Below, piece after piece: positions 1-11,060 of a stretch of DNA of 64,000 bases. The notes beneath the pieces were generated by a model. It was not told the origin of the DNA. It did not search any database and saw only the letters and a list, made by a program, of their open reading frames with translations. Made by a program: the position numbers and the translations under genes. Origin of the DNA: Rosa chinensis (taxonomy: Eukaryota; Streptophyta; Magnoliopsida; Rosales; Rosaceae); assembly GCF_002994745.2 (NCBI RefSeq), contig NC_037093.1, positions 10,094,400-10,158,399 of the forward strand, written 5' to 3'. Position 1 is the first letter of the stretch. Each line of letters starts with the position of its first letter.

Positions 1-434
1 TATATGGAATGAAAGTTTGAAGAATGCAAATTGATTTATGGATTACCGGCTGCGAGCTAGCTGTTTATCAACTTGATTACATTGATGATGTGTATGCATA
101 ATCTATGAACATTAATCAATAGGAACCAAGATTGGAGTTAGTGTATGCATAAATGGATTTTTTTTATATTGGATATGCATAATCCCTAGTGTTAATCTTT
201 TCCTTATTTTCATGCCCATTATTTACAAAGTAAGTAAAATTGTCTTCGATTATGTTATTAAATCCATTCAAAATATTGGTAGTTATGAGGGTTTGCTTGA
301 TTGGCAAATCATGGATTTATTGTAATCAACTTGAACTTTTACTCTTTTTGGTATCTATATGTAAGAGTCCTCTAGGCCTATATTACGTACTGCCCAATAC
401 TCTTTTGCAACTCTAAATCTTTCACCTAATCAAA
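1..434 (+). promoter_or_regulatory. Secreted-peptide gene promoter, copy a (cut by window start)
   Basis: About 430 bp that recurs upstream of every copy of the small peptide gene in this window. Shared blocks include GGAACCAAGATTGGAGTTAG, ATTACAAGGTAAGTAAAATTG-like and GAGGGTTTGCCTGATTAG-like segments, and a TATA region near 356-364 that here reads TATATGTAA instead of TATATATAA. The first 60 bases match the start of the later unit promoters at 47724, 53505 and 59295, so this is the first promoter of a two-promoter unit. Promoter function is inferred from position and conservation only. Confidence 0.6.
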
Positions 435-542
435 ATGGCTGTGAACCATAGTTCTGAAAAATTTGGTTACATTGATGATTTATGGATTACGGCTGCGATA
501 GCTGTTTATGAATTTGATTACATTGATAATGTGTACGCATAA
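435..542 (+). pseudogene. Truncated secreted-peptide minigene, copy a
   Basis: The ATG at 435 opens a 35-codon frame that starts like the family (M-A-V-N-H-S-S-E-K-F-G) and then, after the Gly codon, runs straight into the upstream sequence of the next promoter (Y-I-D-D-L-W). The signal-peptide core, middle and C-terminal motif are absent. The same junction is present in copy c at 30641, so this is a fixed product of unequal exchange rather than independent decay. It is probably non-functional as a peptide precursor, though the promoter and start codon are kept. Confidence 0.6.
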
Positions 543-875
543 TTTATAAACATTAATCAATAGGAACCAAGATTGGAGTTAGTGTCTGCATAAATGGATT
601 TTTTTTTTTTATAATGGATATGCATATTTCCTGTTGTTAATGTTTTCCTTATTTTCATACCCATTACAAGGTAAGTAAAATTGTCTTCGATCCTGTGATT
701 AAATCCATTCAAAATATTGGTAGTTATAAGGGTTTGCCTGATTAGTAAATCTTGGATTTGTTGTAATGAACTTGAACTTTTAGTGTTTTTGGTACCTATA
801 TATAAGAGTCCTCTATGCCTATATTACCTACCTCCCAATACTCTTTTGCGACTCCAAAACTTTCACCTAATCAAA
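468..875 (+). promoter_or_regulatory. Secreted-peptide gene promoter, copy b
   Basis: Second copy of the family promoter, directly downstream of minigene a. It keeps a good TATA box (TATATATAA, 797-805) about 70 bp upstream of the ATG at 876. The 5' part overlaps the tail of minigene a. Confidence 0.6.
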
Positions 876-1214
876 ATGGTTGCCAACTCAAATTCTGAAA
901 AATTTGGTGCTCTAGTTCTTCTCCTCCTGTTTAGTTTTAATCATTTGGCAACCCAAGCTCGACCAACAAGCAGTTCCAAATTGGCTATAGACTCTAAGGG
1001 GCTGAGGATTGGTAGCGGATATGTTGGTACTGGAGGACGGTACTCGGAGATAAGGATTGTTATAGCACATCCAAGACATGCACATGGTGGCATAGCGCAT
1101 CAAGACTAGCTAGGACAAGAAATCCCTTATTTGAACCCATCAATAATTGGGAGGATTAAGGAGTCAGGACAGAGTCCTGGTGGTGGACACGGTAGTGGGG
1201 GTGGTGGACATTAA
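876..1214 (+). pseudogene. Secreted-peptide precursor copy b with in-frame stop
   Basis: The start at 876 is chosen because it aligns with the ATG of the intact paralogs; an upstream in-frame ATG at 717 lies in the promoter repeat. Residues 1-29 form a signal peptide: a hydrophobic run A-L-V-L-L-L-L-F-S-F followed by A-T-Q-A, with predicted cleavage before R-P. A TAG at 1107-1109 ends the product at 77 residues. The same frame continues beyond it through the conserved tail (PYLNPSIIGRIK, then SGQSPGGGH and a Gly/His end) to TAA at 1212. The stop arose in a 3-bp-longer segment relative to the intact copies, so the downstream frame is kept. The product made from this copy would lack the C-terminal peptide motif. 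Readthrough cannot be judged from sequence. Confidence 0.75.
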
Positions 1215-2218
1215 CTTGGCCATTCATGATGCTGGGATTATGGGACAGCAGTCATAGCACGACATTTTAACAATTCAAGTGATATATGAGATATATGGTG
1301 AATCAATAAGAGGAAGGGCTAAATACTGATTACTACCCTGTAGTTTGGGTCCAAAATCAATTCAGTTTCTGAACTTCTAATTTCATCAAAAACACCCTTG
1401 CACTTTCAATTTTAATCTAATAGGTCCAACTTGTTAGTGTCACGCCCCGAATTTTGAATATAATAATTCAAATCCGAAACGCGAAAACACATAGAAAATT
1501 TTTCATTTAAATTAAGCAAATAAACAACTGAGCTTACAAATTAAACTGAATGTAAATTCAACATGTAACCACACTCACCAACTCACTACATAGTGGAAGA
1601 CTACAAGTATAAGCGCCCTTCTACACCCACATGACGGAAAGTCCACCTCAGCTTCGATAACGATCACTCGATATTCTAACCTGCACAATAACCCTACACC
1701 ATAGAAATAGTGCACCGGGATTGCAAACCACAAACCCGGTAAACTTTCAAGCTGTTATGAGTAAACTCAATTAAAGTGACTCACGTCACACATGCTTATA
1801 ATTTCTCAATTCGTGAGACAATTAAAGCATTAACATTTAATTCCACAAAAACATGTTTTCACTATCTCAGTCTAACAAAATCAATATGCAATTATCACAA
1901 AAAAACTTCAAGTTCATATCAATCAATATCATGCCCAATAATTTCAACCCAACTAAAACCCACATGCTCTGTCTCTCAATTCATTTTATCTCTTTTCCCA
2001 CAAACTCCAATTACACAATTAACTCCAAATATGTTAAACACTCTACGTCCCCACAATCTATCAGATCACCAATCATTTGCCTCAACAGAATAACCACAAA
2101 ATCACACTCACTCCCCTCAACAAAAAGCGTTTGCCAAAATCATGACATCTCAACTCATTTCATGATCGCTATGGATCACAACCCACAACCATACACACAA
2201 TAAGAATGAAACAAAATC

Positions 2219-2457
2219 AGCAATCCCTGCATAGAAACTTAGTTCAGGAGATCACATTCAAACAATCAATAAAAATTATAGTAATCCCTGCATAGAAACT
2301 TAGTTTAGGAGATCACATTAAACAAACAAATGAAATCATAGTAATCCCTACATATAGTTTAGTTCAGGAGATTACATTAAAATCAAACAAATGAAATCAT
2401 AGTAATCCCTGCATATAGTTTAGTTCAGGAGATTACATTAAAATCAAACAAATGAAA
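2219..2457. repeat. Tandem repeat, about 61-bp unit, 4 copies
   Basis: Four consecutive units each carry TAATCCCTGCATA or a close variant followed by TTAGTTCAGGAGAT and an A-rich stretch. The array is internal to the solo LTR. Confidence 0.8.
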
Positions 2458-2499
2458 TGAAAAAGAAAGTAGATAAAGAAATCACACGATAGAAATAAA

Positions 2500-2531
<32 letters not shown>

Positions 2532-2608
2532 ATAAATCAACCAACTCAAGCAAAAATCAAGAATTCACCCTTCAACTCCGCATACACAATCTCACAAAAT
2601 AACGCGTT

Positions 2609-2905
2609 TCAATTGTAGCCCGTCACTGCCCAGGGTTATGGCATCCAATATAAACACCTCAATCGTAGCCCGTCATCCACCCAGGATTATGGCGTCCGAC
2701 TCACTTACTCAATCGTAGCCCGTCATCCACCTAGGATTATGGCGTCAAACTCACTTACTCAATCGTAGCCCGTCATCCACTCAGGATTATGGCATCCGAT
2801 CCCACTTACTCAATCGTAGCCTGTCATCCACTCAGGATTATAGCGTCCGATCCCATTTACTCAATCGTAGCCCGTCATCCACCTAGGATTATGGCGTCCG
2901 ATCCC
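2609..2905. repeat. Minisatellite, about 46-60-bp unit, 6 copies
   Basis: Units share CAATCGTAGCCCGTCATCCA then CAGGATTATGGCGTCC, with short variable spacers. The array is internal to the solo LTR. Repeats are contiguous and diverged rather than exact repeats with unique spacers, so this is not CRISPR-like. Confidence 0.85.
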
Positions 2906-5103
2906 ATACCCTCACACTAGTCACCACACAAGTATTCACACAAATCACCACACATGTACTCACGCAGATCGTCACATAATATTGTTTCCTCATCTCCCAC
3001 AACCTCAACAAATAGCAAAACCAATTCCAAATAATATGTTCTCGTCTCCAAGCCATCATCAAAATCGAATCCCACATGCTTAATAATTTCCCTAATCATG
3101 AATCAATCAAGTCATATAAATCGACACCACAATCAATAATGATTCAAGTCTCTCATGGACAATAAATGAAAGGACCACACTTTACTCAATTACTCTTTAT
3201 CAACATCAACTCAACAATATATGATAATTTATATCTTCAAGAGAAATGCTCGGAATGATAAATCAATCAATCAAATCAATACTTCACCCAATGCCATATC
3301 ATCCAATATATATATTCCACGTAAATATATATATATATATATATATATGTAGTCACCCACACATGAATGACTACTAATACCAACTATAGTCCACACGTAG
3401 TAAAAACCGAGAAATTCATTTTTATATACTTAAAAACTCGTTTTCTTAAAATCATTTTTCAAACATAACAATTAAATGTAATTAATGAGATTCCGTTCGT
3501 AAATGAACCATGTGAGATTTACTCACCTAAAATCCTTCTACGTCTTCTTAACAGCTCAAAATACGATTCACAATCGTTCGCCAACTCAAACCGTCAATCA
3601 CCTAATCAAATAGGGTCTCAACTTAGCACACCATTCATAAAACGCACTTATATGAAGATCCAGCGGTCGGATCTTCACCCGTGACCACACAAAGTCATCG
3701 GGGCAGTCCTACAATCAATAAATCAAAACTACAAGTCTATCGGACAGTCCGATCTTCACAAATCACAAATCAAACGATCGAAATCGTAAAATTCATAACT
3801 TAATCATATGATCTCCAAAATTTACATGCTATAAATCGAAATGATCATATCAACATGTAGGACATAAAAATGGGCAGAAACTGCCCTTGGGGTCATCGGA
3901 AGTGGGCAGAAAAGGCCGTCGGAGTTAGAGGCAGAGCCGCAGCCGACCACCGCCAAAGGAGTCGGGGCCAGGCTACTCCTCTTCGTTTCATCAATATGAG
4001 AAACTTTCAGTACTAGCACGAAGTCAGAAAATGAGTGGAAGTGGTCGAAATTACCTAAAACAGTCGAGTTTGGCCGGAATTTCTCCAGTTTTCCGATGAG
4101 GCTCTGTTCAACGTAAAATCGATCGCTTCAGGTCCAGTCCTTCTTGGTGCTTGTTCAGAAAGTTGAGGCGAGTTCAACAAGCGAAGAACCTTGAGTTTTG
4201 GTTGCCAGAGCTAGGATAAATAGGGATCGACTTCAAATCGGGCTCAAACCGAACGAAGCTTCCCGCCGCCGCTACAGACGGTTCGGCGGCGCAAGGCTGC
4301 CACTTGAAGCTGCGCAAGGACGAGGCGAGCACGATGGAAGTGGTCTGGAGTCGTGAGGTGGCCGGAGAGGCGAGAAATCGGTCGAAGAAGGTGAGCTCTG
4401 TTTTGGGCTAGGGAGAGAGAGAGAGAGAGGTTTCCAGAAATGGAAATCCGGCTATTTTTGGTAACCTTCCAAAAATAGCTAGGGTTTTATCCTTTTATAC
4501 CCAAAATGGAAAATTTTCCAAACGCGATAACTTCTTCATACGAACTCCGATTCTTGAGTTCCGCATATGCATGAACTCGTATCGACGAGCTCTACAACTT
4601 TCGTGAAGGAAGTTTTTGGAGAAACCCAACGAATAAAAAGTCAACACTTTGCCCACTCGAAAATAAAATGTTTCGAGTAATTATTCGTCTGAAACACTTC
4701 CGCTCCGCCCTCGAACCACGAAATCGTCCCAATAATCAACTTAATAAATTTCAGAAAATCATCATAAATAAATAATGAATTTCCAAGGTATTACAGTTAG
4801 TCTTCCAACAATTGAGTCATTTAACTTGCTGAGGTGGCTCATATATGGCCTATGTTTTATGATATGGTGTTGAGGTGGCCTGCATAGTCAATTTAGGAGT
4901 GAGTCCCACTATTAGAAATCTATCAAATAAATAGTTTTTTTAACAACTAATCGAACTATAACTTGAACCCATAACAGAATATTAACGAATTTGACCTATT
5001 AGATCAAAATTCAAAATACAGTGGTGTTTTTGATGGAATTAGAAGTCCAGGGATTAAATTGATTTTGGACCTAAACCACAGGGTAGTAACTAGTATTTAG
5101 CCC

Positions 5104-5935
5104 TAAGAGGAAACTATCAATCCTCATGTAACCCTAAAAAGTTAATCTTTTCTTCACAATGTTGTCCTATAATATGAATTTGTTTATCGTAAAAATAATT
5201 TTTCCTCATTTATCATCTTTTTTAATATGGTATTGCATATTTATTGGATTTGTTTTTGGTTTTCTGCATTGGAAATTTAGTATACCCTAAATTGATTAGT
5301 GTTTCTTAATACACATAGTCAACACTCACACACACACACACACACGCACGCACACACTCACTCTCTCTCTCTCTCTCTCTCTCATTTTTGTATACCCTAA
5401 AAGATAACCTTCATTACATCAACAGTAGTTTGGAGCAAATGAAATGCCAAGTAAGAGGTAAATTGTAATTAAATTGAGCGGTAACCATACGTATGTATGG
5501 TTTAGTATGTGAGAAATAGTATATACTATTCGGACATTTTATCATATAGTTCGTTGAAAAGTTAGGCAAAATATTTTTAAATAATTAATTTTTTAAATTT
5601 TAAAATATTCATTTATATTCATTTTTATTCAATAATATGTGTAAAATACCAAAAAAAAAAAAGTAAAAATCGTGTATAATACATATATAACACTTTTGAT
5701 TTCAAAAGTTCTGGAAATTTAACGAGTCCCTTTCAAAATTACGAAGTACATCAGTATTTTTGAAAAAAAAATGTAAGTACATGCTTTATTCACATATAAT
5801 ATGAAAAATTACAAACTATAACTGTAACACATGTGACTCAATAACCCCCACACAAAGATTGACATTACAATACAAACATTCATAGTACATTGATTATTCA
5901 TCCACCCATTAAACAATCCCTTGGAAGCCACCACC
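5104..5935 (+). other. 3' flank of peptide copy b
   Basis: Homologous at its start to the 3' flanks of the intact copies (TGTAACCC...TGTTGTCCTATAATAT and TTTCTGCATT...TTTAGTATACC). It then diverges through a (CA)n(CT)n microsatellite at 5327-5383 into AT-rich sequence. No gene is visible. Confidence 0.6.
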
Positions 5936-5940
5936 ACTAC

Positions 5941-6437
5941 TGTTGATGCTCAAAGTCCAGCGGTTGCCAAACCTTCGTTCAACATGGGTCCGGTGGACGG
6001 ATTGCTACTCTGAGGACTTGATGACCTTCGTTAGCTATCAAATAAAAGACAGGGCGTCATAGGGAGACCGCGTTGGGCGGTCTTCACTTCTCCGATGCCT
6101 AAGTCAGTCGGTGCATATAGACAACTTAATAATAAATGAGTAGTAAATGCGTAATTAATGAGGAGAGAGGAGAGACCCTTTTATAGATGAGGAGAAGGCT
6201 GATCTTCTTCTTGTTTTCGATGTGGGACTGATGTGCTTCGATTCCCAGTGTTAGGAGCTTCTGATGCCATCTTGGCGTGGCGTCGGCGGTGATCTGGGGG
6301 CAATCCGAGGCTTGGGCTGTAGGTCGCCTAGCTGTGTATCCGTAGGTTACTCCTTTGGTGGGAGTCTGTATCTTGGGCGGTACCATGAGCGTAGCTCATT
6401 ACAGCTAATTATGCTTGCAAATGCACATGTAGGTACA
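5941..6437 (-). repeat. 3' LTR of element A (497 bp)
   Basis: TGTTGATGCT...GTAGGTACA, matching 18174-18675 apart from scattered substitutions and small indels (for example the repeated GAGAGGAGAGA near 6160 and a missing GCGTGGCGGCCC-like block near 6280). The divergence between LTRs indicates an old insertion. Confidence 0.9.
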
Positions 6438-7908
6438 AGTCCCCGAAGTCCCCAGTCAAGGAGGGCAATCTTGGTTGGGGAGTTGCTCATCGGTTTGAAG
6501 CGTTACCTTCTGCTAGACTTGCAACAACATAATTTGCGTCAGTGCGTTGTCGACCATGGATTTATTGAGCAAACGCTTTATACCCTTTCGGGTGGGCCCC
6601 TGTTAGGCCCCCCAGGGAGTCCCCACTCCCCAGCTAAGATGGACCTCCAGATGGTCGGTAAATTATTTGTTGAGGGGGAGCTGCACGGAGCAGAGGGTGT
6701 TGGGTAGCGAGCCCAATCTTTAGTACCCAAGTAACGGGGGTCAACGTGCCTGATCAGGGCCGTTGTAGACTGTTGACAAGTCCCCGTGTCTCGTCTGGAC
6801 GTAATCTGACCGTAACGCCGCTTGGCGGTCGTCATCAGCATGAGGGGTTGCCTCGAGAGCCGCCGCTGGCGGAAATCCCCCTACTGGTAGTAAGAAGGAA
6901 GCAGCGTCGCGAAGACATGATTGACGGTATCTTAGTGAGCGGTGTTGTGCTCAGCAAAGTACGCAGTTTGCAAGATGGGAAGGGGGTTCAGCGTGGGGTA
7001 TGTCGGGTGGCGGAACCTGCCTCACTTGCAGGGTGATAAGGGGGAAGTTCTGCTAACGGAGTTACGTTTAGCGGAGACTTCGTCCCTTGGAAGGTGACAA
7101 GGGAGAAGTTCCGCTAGCGGAGTTTTCGTTCCTTTGGTGATCTTCTCTTCTGCCAGTTACTTCCATTGGATGCTTCGTCTGAAGGTGATTGGCACGTGGC
7201 TGGATTGTAAAGGGTTAGCGTGTGAAGGCGTGCCTCCTTAGGCTGGCAGTCTTCTCGCCATTAATGCGAGTAACTATGGATTTTGTAACCGAGGCGTCCG
7301 GAGAGTAAGTACAGACGTGGGACACGTGTACGGCTGGTGCATAACATCGTTTTTTAGCAGACGGCCTAGAATTCTCTGACGTTGACATAAAAAAGGGGGG
7401 GAACCTAGCGAGATTTAACAGTTTTGCGAAAACTTCAAACCGGAGTCGTTGTCTTCAAGCTCTGTTCGTCTGCGATTTGTGAAGAGGACTACCACGATTC
7501 TGTGGAGTTATCGAACCTGGGGGCACGAAATCTTCACCGGTGAAGACAAGCCCTCTTGATCGGACCAGAGTTTGTGTTGAGGTTGGTATCTCGAATTCCA
7601 CTCCTGTTTCATTGGATCTGTGTTGTTTACAGCCGGTTTCTGGGTTTTGTTATTTTTGTTTTGGTGTATGATATGTTCTCCCCCGGTGTGTTCTGAGGGT
7701 GCAGAGTGAAGTTTGGGGGTAGGTTTATGGTGTTTGGCAGAGAGGTGGTGTTTAGGGATTTGCTAGATGGTCGAATCTGGGTTGAGTGTGTGTTTTGTTC
7801 CTGTTTTGGGATTTCTGGGTAATTGTTTCTTGATGTTCTTTGATGTTACTGACATAGGGATGGGTTAGATTTTGTGTGAACTGACTGATTTGGGTTTTAG
7901 GGTTTGGG
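6438..7908. other. Element A region between 3' LTR and antisense ORF
   Basis: Starts with the C/T-rich complement of a short polypurine tract (6438-6456). The rest is non-coding, with no domain recognised. It is probably the leader and promoter region of the plus-strand ORF that begins at 7909. Short open frames here show no family features. Confidence 0.5.
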
Positions 7909-10595
7909 ATGGCTAACGTCATAGAAATTTCAAGGAGTGAGGATTCCGGGTCTGACTTGTCGTTCAGCGTGGCGGATAAAATTTTTATTGACTCGTTGCG
8001 TTCGTCTGCCCATGCAGGAACCTCACTGCCAGAACCGCTAGAGATCGAGCCGCTACAAACCATACCCTGGGAAGTAACTATGGGCCGTGCTTCTTGTTCA
8101 GAGAGTTCTAGGGCAGGAGAGGCTGTCGCTGCCCGAAATAGGCGTGAGGAGCAGTTGGTGAGTAATAGTGCTGCTAGCGGCTCCGCTGACGGGGGAGAAT
8201 TTGATGGGGAGGATACTGAGTCAGCGTGGGTGCTCCGTGACGGCATACCTGTCGAAGACGCAGGAGGGCCGATAACCGTTGCTGCAGTCAACCGGTTGAA
8301 GCGGATATTTCGGTTGCCAGGTATAGTGAAGTTGCTCCCGCTGACGTTGGATGAAAAGGCTTCGATCCTGCCAGCGGGGTGTGGCGCCGTGCATGAGGCG
8401 ATCTTCCGCAAAGGAGTGTCGTTTCCGCTGTTATCAAATCTCCAGATTCTGGTGTGCGAGTTTGGCCTCACCTTTGGGCAGATTTGTCCCAACATGTGGC
8501 AGTTGATGATGCCGCTGAACTCGTTATGGCACTTGTCCGGTTGTGAGGGGCCAACTGTGGCGGAGGTGTTATACTTCTATGAGCTAGTGTACGTGAAGCG
8601 CCGAGGTTTCCGAGGGCAGGTGAACTTGAGTCGCCGCCAGGGGGCGCCCAAGCTTATTGAGAACATGAAGGATTCCATGTCCTATTGGCGGGGTACCTTC
8701 TGTGTTGCTATGGCGGGGTGGGAGTACCAAGCAGGATCCAATGAGGGGGAACTGACGTTTAGGATTAAGTCAAAGTTTCAGCCTATCCGAGGTTGTGTCG
8801 GTCTCCGCTGACCAAAGTTATTTTTATTGTGAGTCCCTGTAGTTTGTACTAACGGTTACTTCACTTTTTTTTTGTAGCGGGCCTGCGCTATAACCTGACT
8901 CGTGAAGAAGAGTGTCGCGTGGCACTCATCAGAGGCTGTTGGAGGAATCGCAATCTTCTGGACCTTCGCCTTCTCACTGGTTGGGAGTTATTGGTTGATC
9001 AACAATTGACTCGCGCCGTTGGTAAGCAGTTTCCGCCACAGCACGCCTTAGTTAAGTTTGCCCCAGGCTAAGTAGTTGTTTTTTTTGTAGAAACTCCGCC
9101 GGGTAATAAAGCGAGCCGGGACGCCTTTGCTAAAGCCATGGATCGTGCTGAGATCGATGATTTTTTGGTGAGATGTACGCCTCCGGGCTGGCGGCTCAAT
9201 AGACGGTTGTTGATCCGGAAACAATGGATCTAAGTCAATCTGAGGTTCCCGTGGTGCTACCTATGCTGCACCACTCTCATCATGGTAGTGATGGCTCGCC
9301 CGTCGTTCAGGCGGGGACTGGTGTGGCTAGTGAGGCTGTGCCACTAAAAGAGAGGGCGCCTGCCACCCGGCGCGGGGTACACAAGGAGAAAACTGTGCGG
9401 CCGGCGGAGACCGTCACCATTGCACGGTTGGAGCCTCCGCTGAGGGGATCGAGGCCTGCTCCAGCTGGAAACACATGGGTGCTTCAGCAAAATCGCAGTC
9501 AAAATGACTCTGGCGGGGAAGAGGAGGATGATGTGGAAACCACTGGGGGCCGCCAGCAGAAGAGGGCACGACAGGCTCCGCTCAAGGCTCCCGCGGACGT
9601 GGAGTGAGAGGTGCCCACGAGCGACCTAGACTCTTCATCGCGTACGCCGAGTTCTTGAATGACGGTGAGCGGGAGTTTCTTTACCACCTCTGCGAGCGGC
9701 TTGGGTTCAGCGACCTGGAGGGGATTGTACCCTCAACCGCCGTTGACCAATCGCCCTTCAGCACAGCCTTTGGGCATCTCTCTGTTTGATTGCACGAGAT
9801 GTTCCTAGCGGCGTCGAAACAGCCTCGGGTCGAGCGGGAGCTCAGGGAGGAGGTGACACGTCATCAGAGGGAGCTTGGGGAGGCTCAGGACAGGCTGGCG
9901 GACGTGGAGCGGCGCTTGACCAAGGCTGACTGTGATGTAGCGGATGCCCGTGGCAAGTTGGCCGTCGCCATTGAGCGGGACTGGAGCGGAACAATCAAGT
10001 CTCCAAGCTGGAGCAAGATATGTCTCTGCTGCAAGATCGGGTCGCCGCCAAGGATAAGAAGGTTGAGATCCTTTAGCGGGAGTCTGCCACCAGACTGGCT
10101 GAGGTTAAGAGGTTGAAGGGTGAAGTCGCTCTCCTGGGAGCTGAGGGAAGTCATGCTGCGGCCGCCGCTGTGGAGGCATTCAAGCTGTCGGCGGAATATA
10201 AGAAGGCGCTGACTGAGGCGGCAAAGGCTGGTGCCCTTGCCAATGTGGAGATGCTGAAGCAAAAAGGCGCCATTGATTGGGCGAAGGAATCCATGCCCGT
10301 CGTGCCGCCAGCTAAGGATGCTCTGTCGGCGAAGGGTACTGCCCCTGCTCAGGTTGACGGTGCTTGCTCGGGTAGTGGGGAAAGCAACGTGCGTCCGGCG
10401 GATGGTTCTCAGCGGACCCTTCCTCCTACTCAGTCGGAGGTGTCCCGTGCTGGATTTCTGGCTGCCCATATCCAAGCGGATGGCACCATAGAGACTCCCA
10501 GTCCCACTGCTCGAGGGTCTGACCAAACAAGCCGCCTACATCCGCCGCCGCGTGTCGAAGGTGAAGACGCTGATGGCAGTCGTGCCAACCTTTGA
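7909..10595 (+). pseudogene. Antisense ORF of Tat element (putative plant transposon protein, PF04195-like), decayed
   Basis: Runs opposite to gag-pol, between integrase and 3' LTR, where Tat/Retand elements carry an extra ORF. The first block (7909-8811, 300 codons) has a Ser/Glu-rich N-terminus, then a domain resembling the plant 'putative gypsy type transposon' family (I-F-R-L-P-G...P-L-L-S-N-L-Q-I-L...F-Y-E-L-V-Y-V-K-R). Coding-like sequence continues after likely introns at 8829-8877 (49 bp, doubtful) and 9022-9090 (69 bp, clean GTAAG...TTGTAG). The second exon reads R-Y-N-L-T-R-E-E-E-C-R. From about 9224 it continues in changing frames to a heptad-rich coiled coil (9820-10250) and ends near 10595. 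Several frameshifts make it a pseudogene. The biochemical role of this family is not established. Confidence 0.65.
9022..9090 (+). other. Probable intron in the antisense ORF
   Basis: GGTAAGCAG donor and TTTTTTTTGTAG acceptor with a pyrimidine tract. The reading frame of the flanks (ending T-R-A-V, resuming E-T-P-P-G-N-K) is joined by its removal. Spliced antisense ORFs are a known feature of Tat-group elements. Confidence 0.6.
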
Positions 10596-11060
10596 AATTG
10601 ATGTTGAGCTCTCCTCATTTTTCGAGCCGCTGAGGCGTAAATTTATTTTATGTAATGAATATTTTTGGGTGGGGAGTCCCAGCCCTTCGTATATGAAGTG
10701 ATATTTGGAAATTTTGTTTTGTCATGATATGCCTGTACCGCTAGAGTTTTGACTTGAGTTTTCTTTTGTCAATCAATGAAACATTAAAGGAATTAAGATT
10801 GATCCAAGTGCACGTTGTAGCGGATGTGGTCCGCTGACAATTGCTGGCGTTGCCAGTTGTTCTCAGTGCTAGACTTGGTGACAATGGTTTGAATAATTCC
10901 TCATTTCACTGATAGCTGACTGATCAGCGTTTTACAAAAGCGGGGTAGTACCCGTTGGGTAGCTTCTCTTAGCTAAATGTTGAACAAAAATTTAGCTAAG
11001 TTAAGATGCTCTTGGGTAGCGGCATGACTATTTGTAGTAATACCGAAGGTGTTCGATATT
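10596..11060. other. Element A spacer between antisense ORF and integrase ends
   Basis: The two convergent coding units end on either side of this 465-bp gap. It is AT-rich with AATGAAACATTAAAGG-like sequence and has no open frame of note. It may hold 3' ends of both transcripts. Confidence 0.4.

Larger units (their letters stand above)
1438..4795 (-). mobile_element. Solo LTR of a Gypsy-type retrotransposon, 3358 bp
   Basis: Bounded by TG...CA (TGTCACGCCCC at left, GGTATTACA at right) and flanked by a perfect 5-bp duplication GTTAG at 1433-1437 and 4796-4800. No internal domain is present, so it is a solo LTR left by LTR-LTR recombination. Minus orientation is inferred from the TGTAATACC start on that strand, which resembles the TGTAACATCC start of the element at 33602-47718. 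It contains tandem arrays, (AT)n runs at 2509-2530 and 3324-3348, and a GC-rich segment at 3870-4400. It lies inside the MULE-type element and so is younger than it. Confidence 0.85.
1316..5103. mobile_element. MULE-type non-autonomous DNA transposon (MITE), split by a solo LTR
   Basis: Terminal inverted repeats of roughly 110 bp: the left end GGGCTAAATACTGATTACTA is matched on the opposite strand at the right end with a few substitutions. A 9-bp target duplication TAAGAGGAA lies at 1307-1315 and 5104-5112, and the uninterrupted sequence is seen near 33014 in the paralog. Without the LTR insertion the element is about 425 bp and has no coding capacity. A 9-bp duplication with long TIRs is typical of Mutator-like elements. 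Confidence 0.85.

Noticed and set aside
2609..2905. Regularly spaced repeats resembling a CRISPR array
   Set aside because: The repeats are diverged, the spacers are also repetitive, and they lie in a plant solo LTR; this is a minisatellite.
7752..8495. Minus-strand 247-residue frame over the antisense ORF
   Set aside because: Shadow frame: the plus strand carries the domain-like sequence and the introns.
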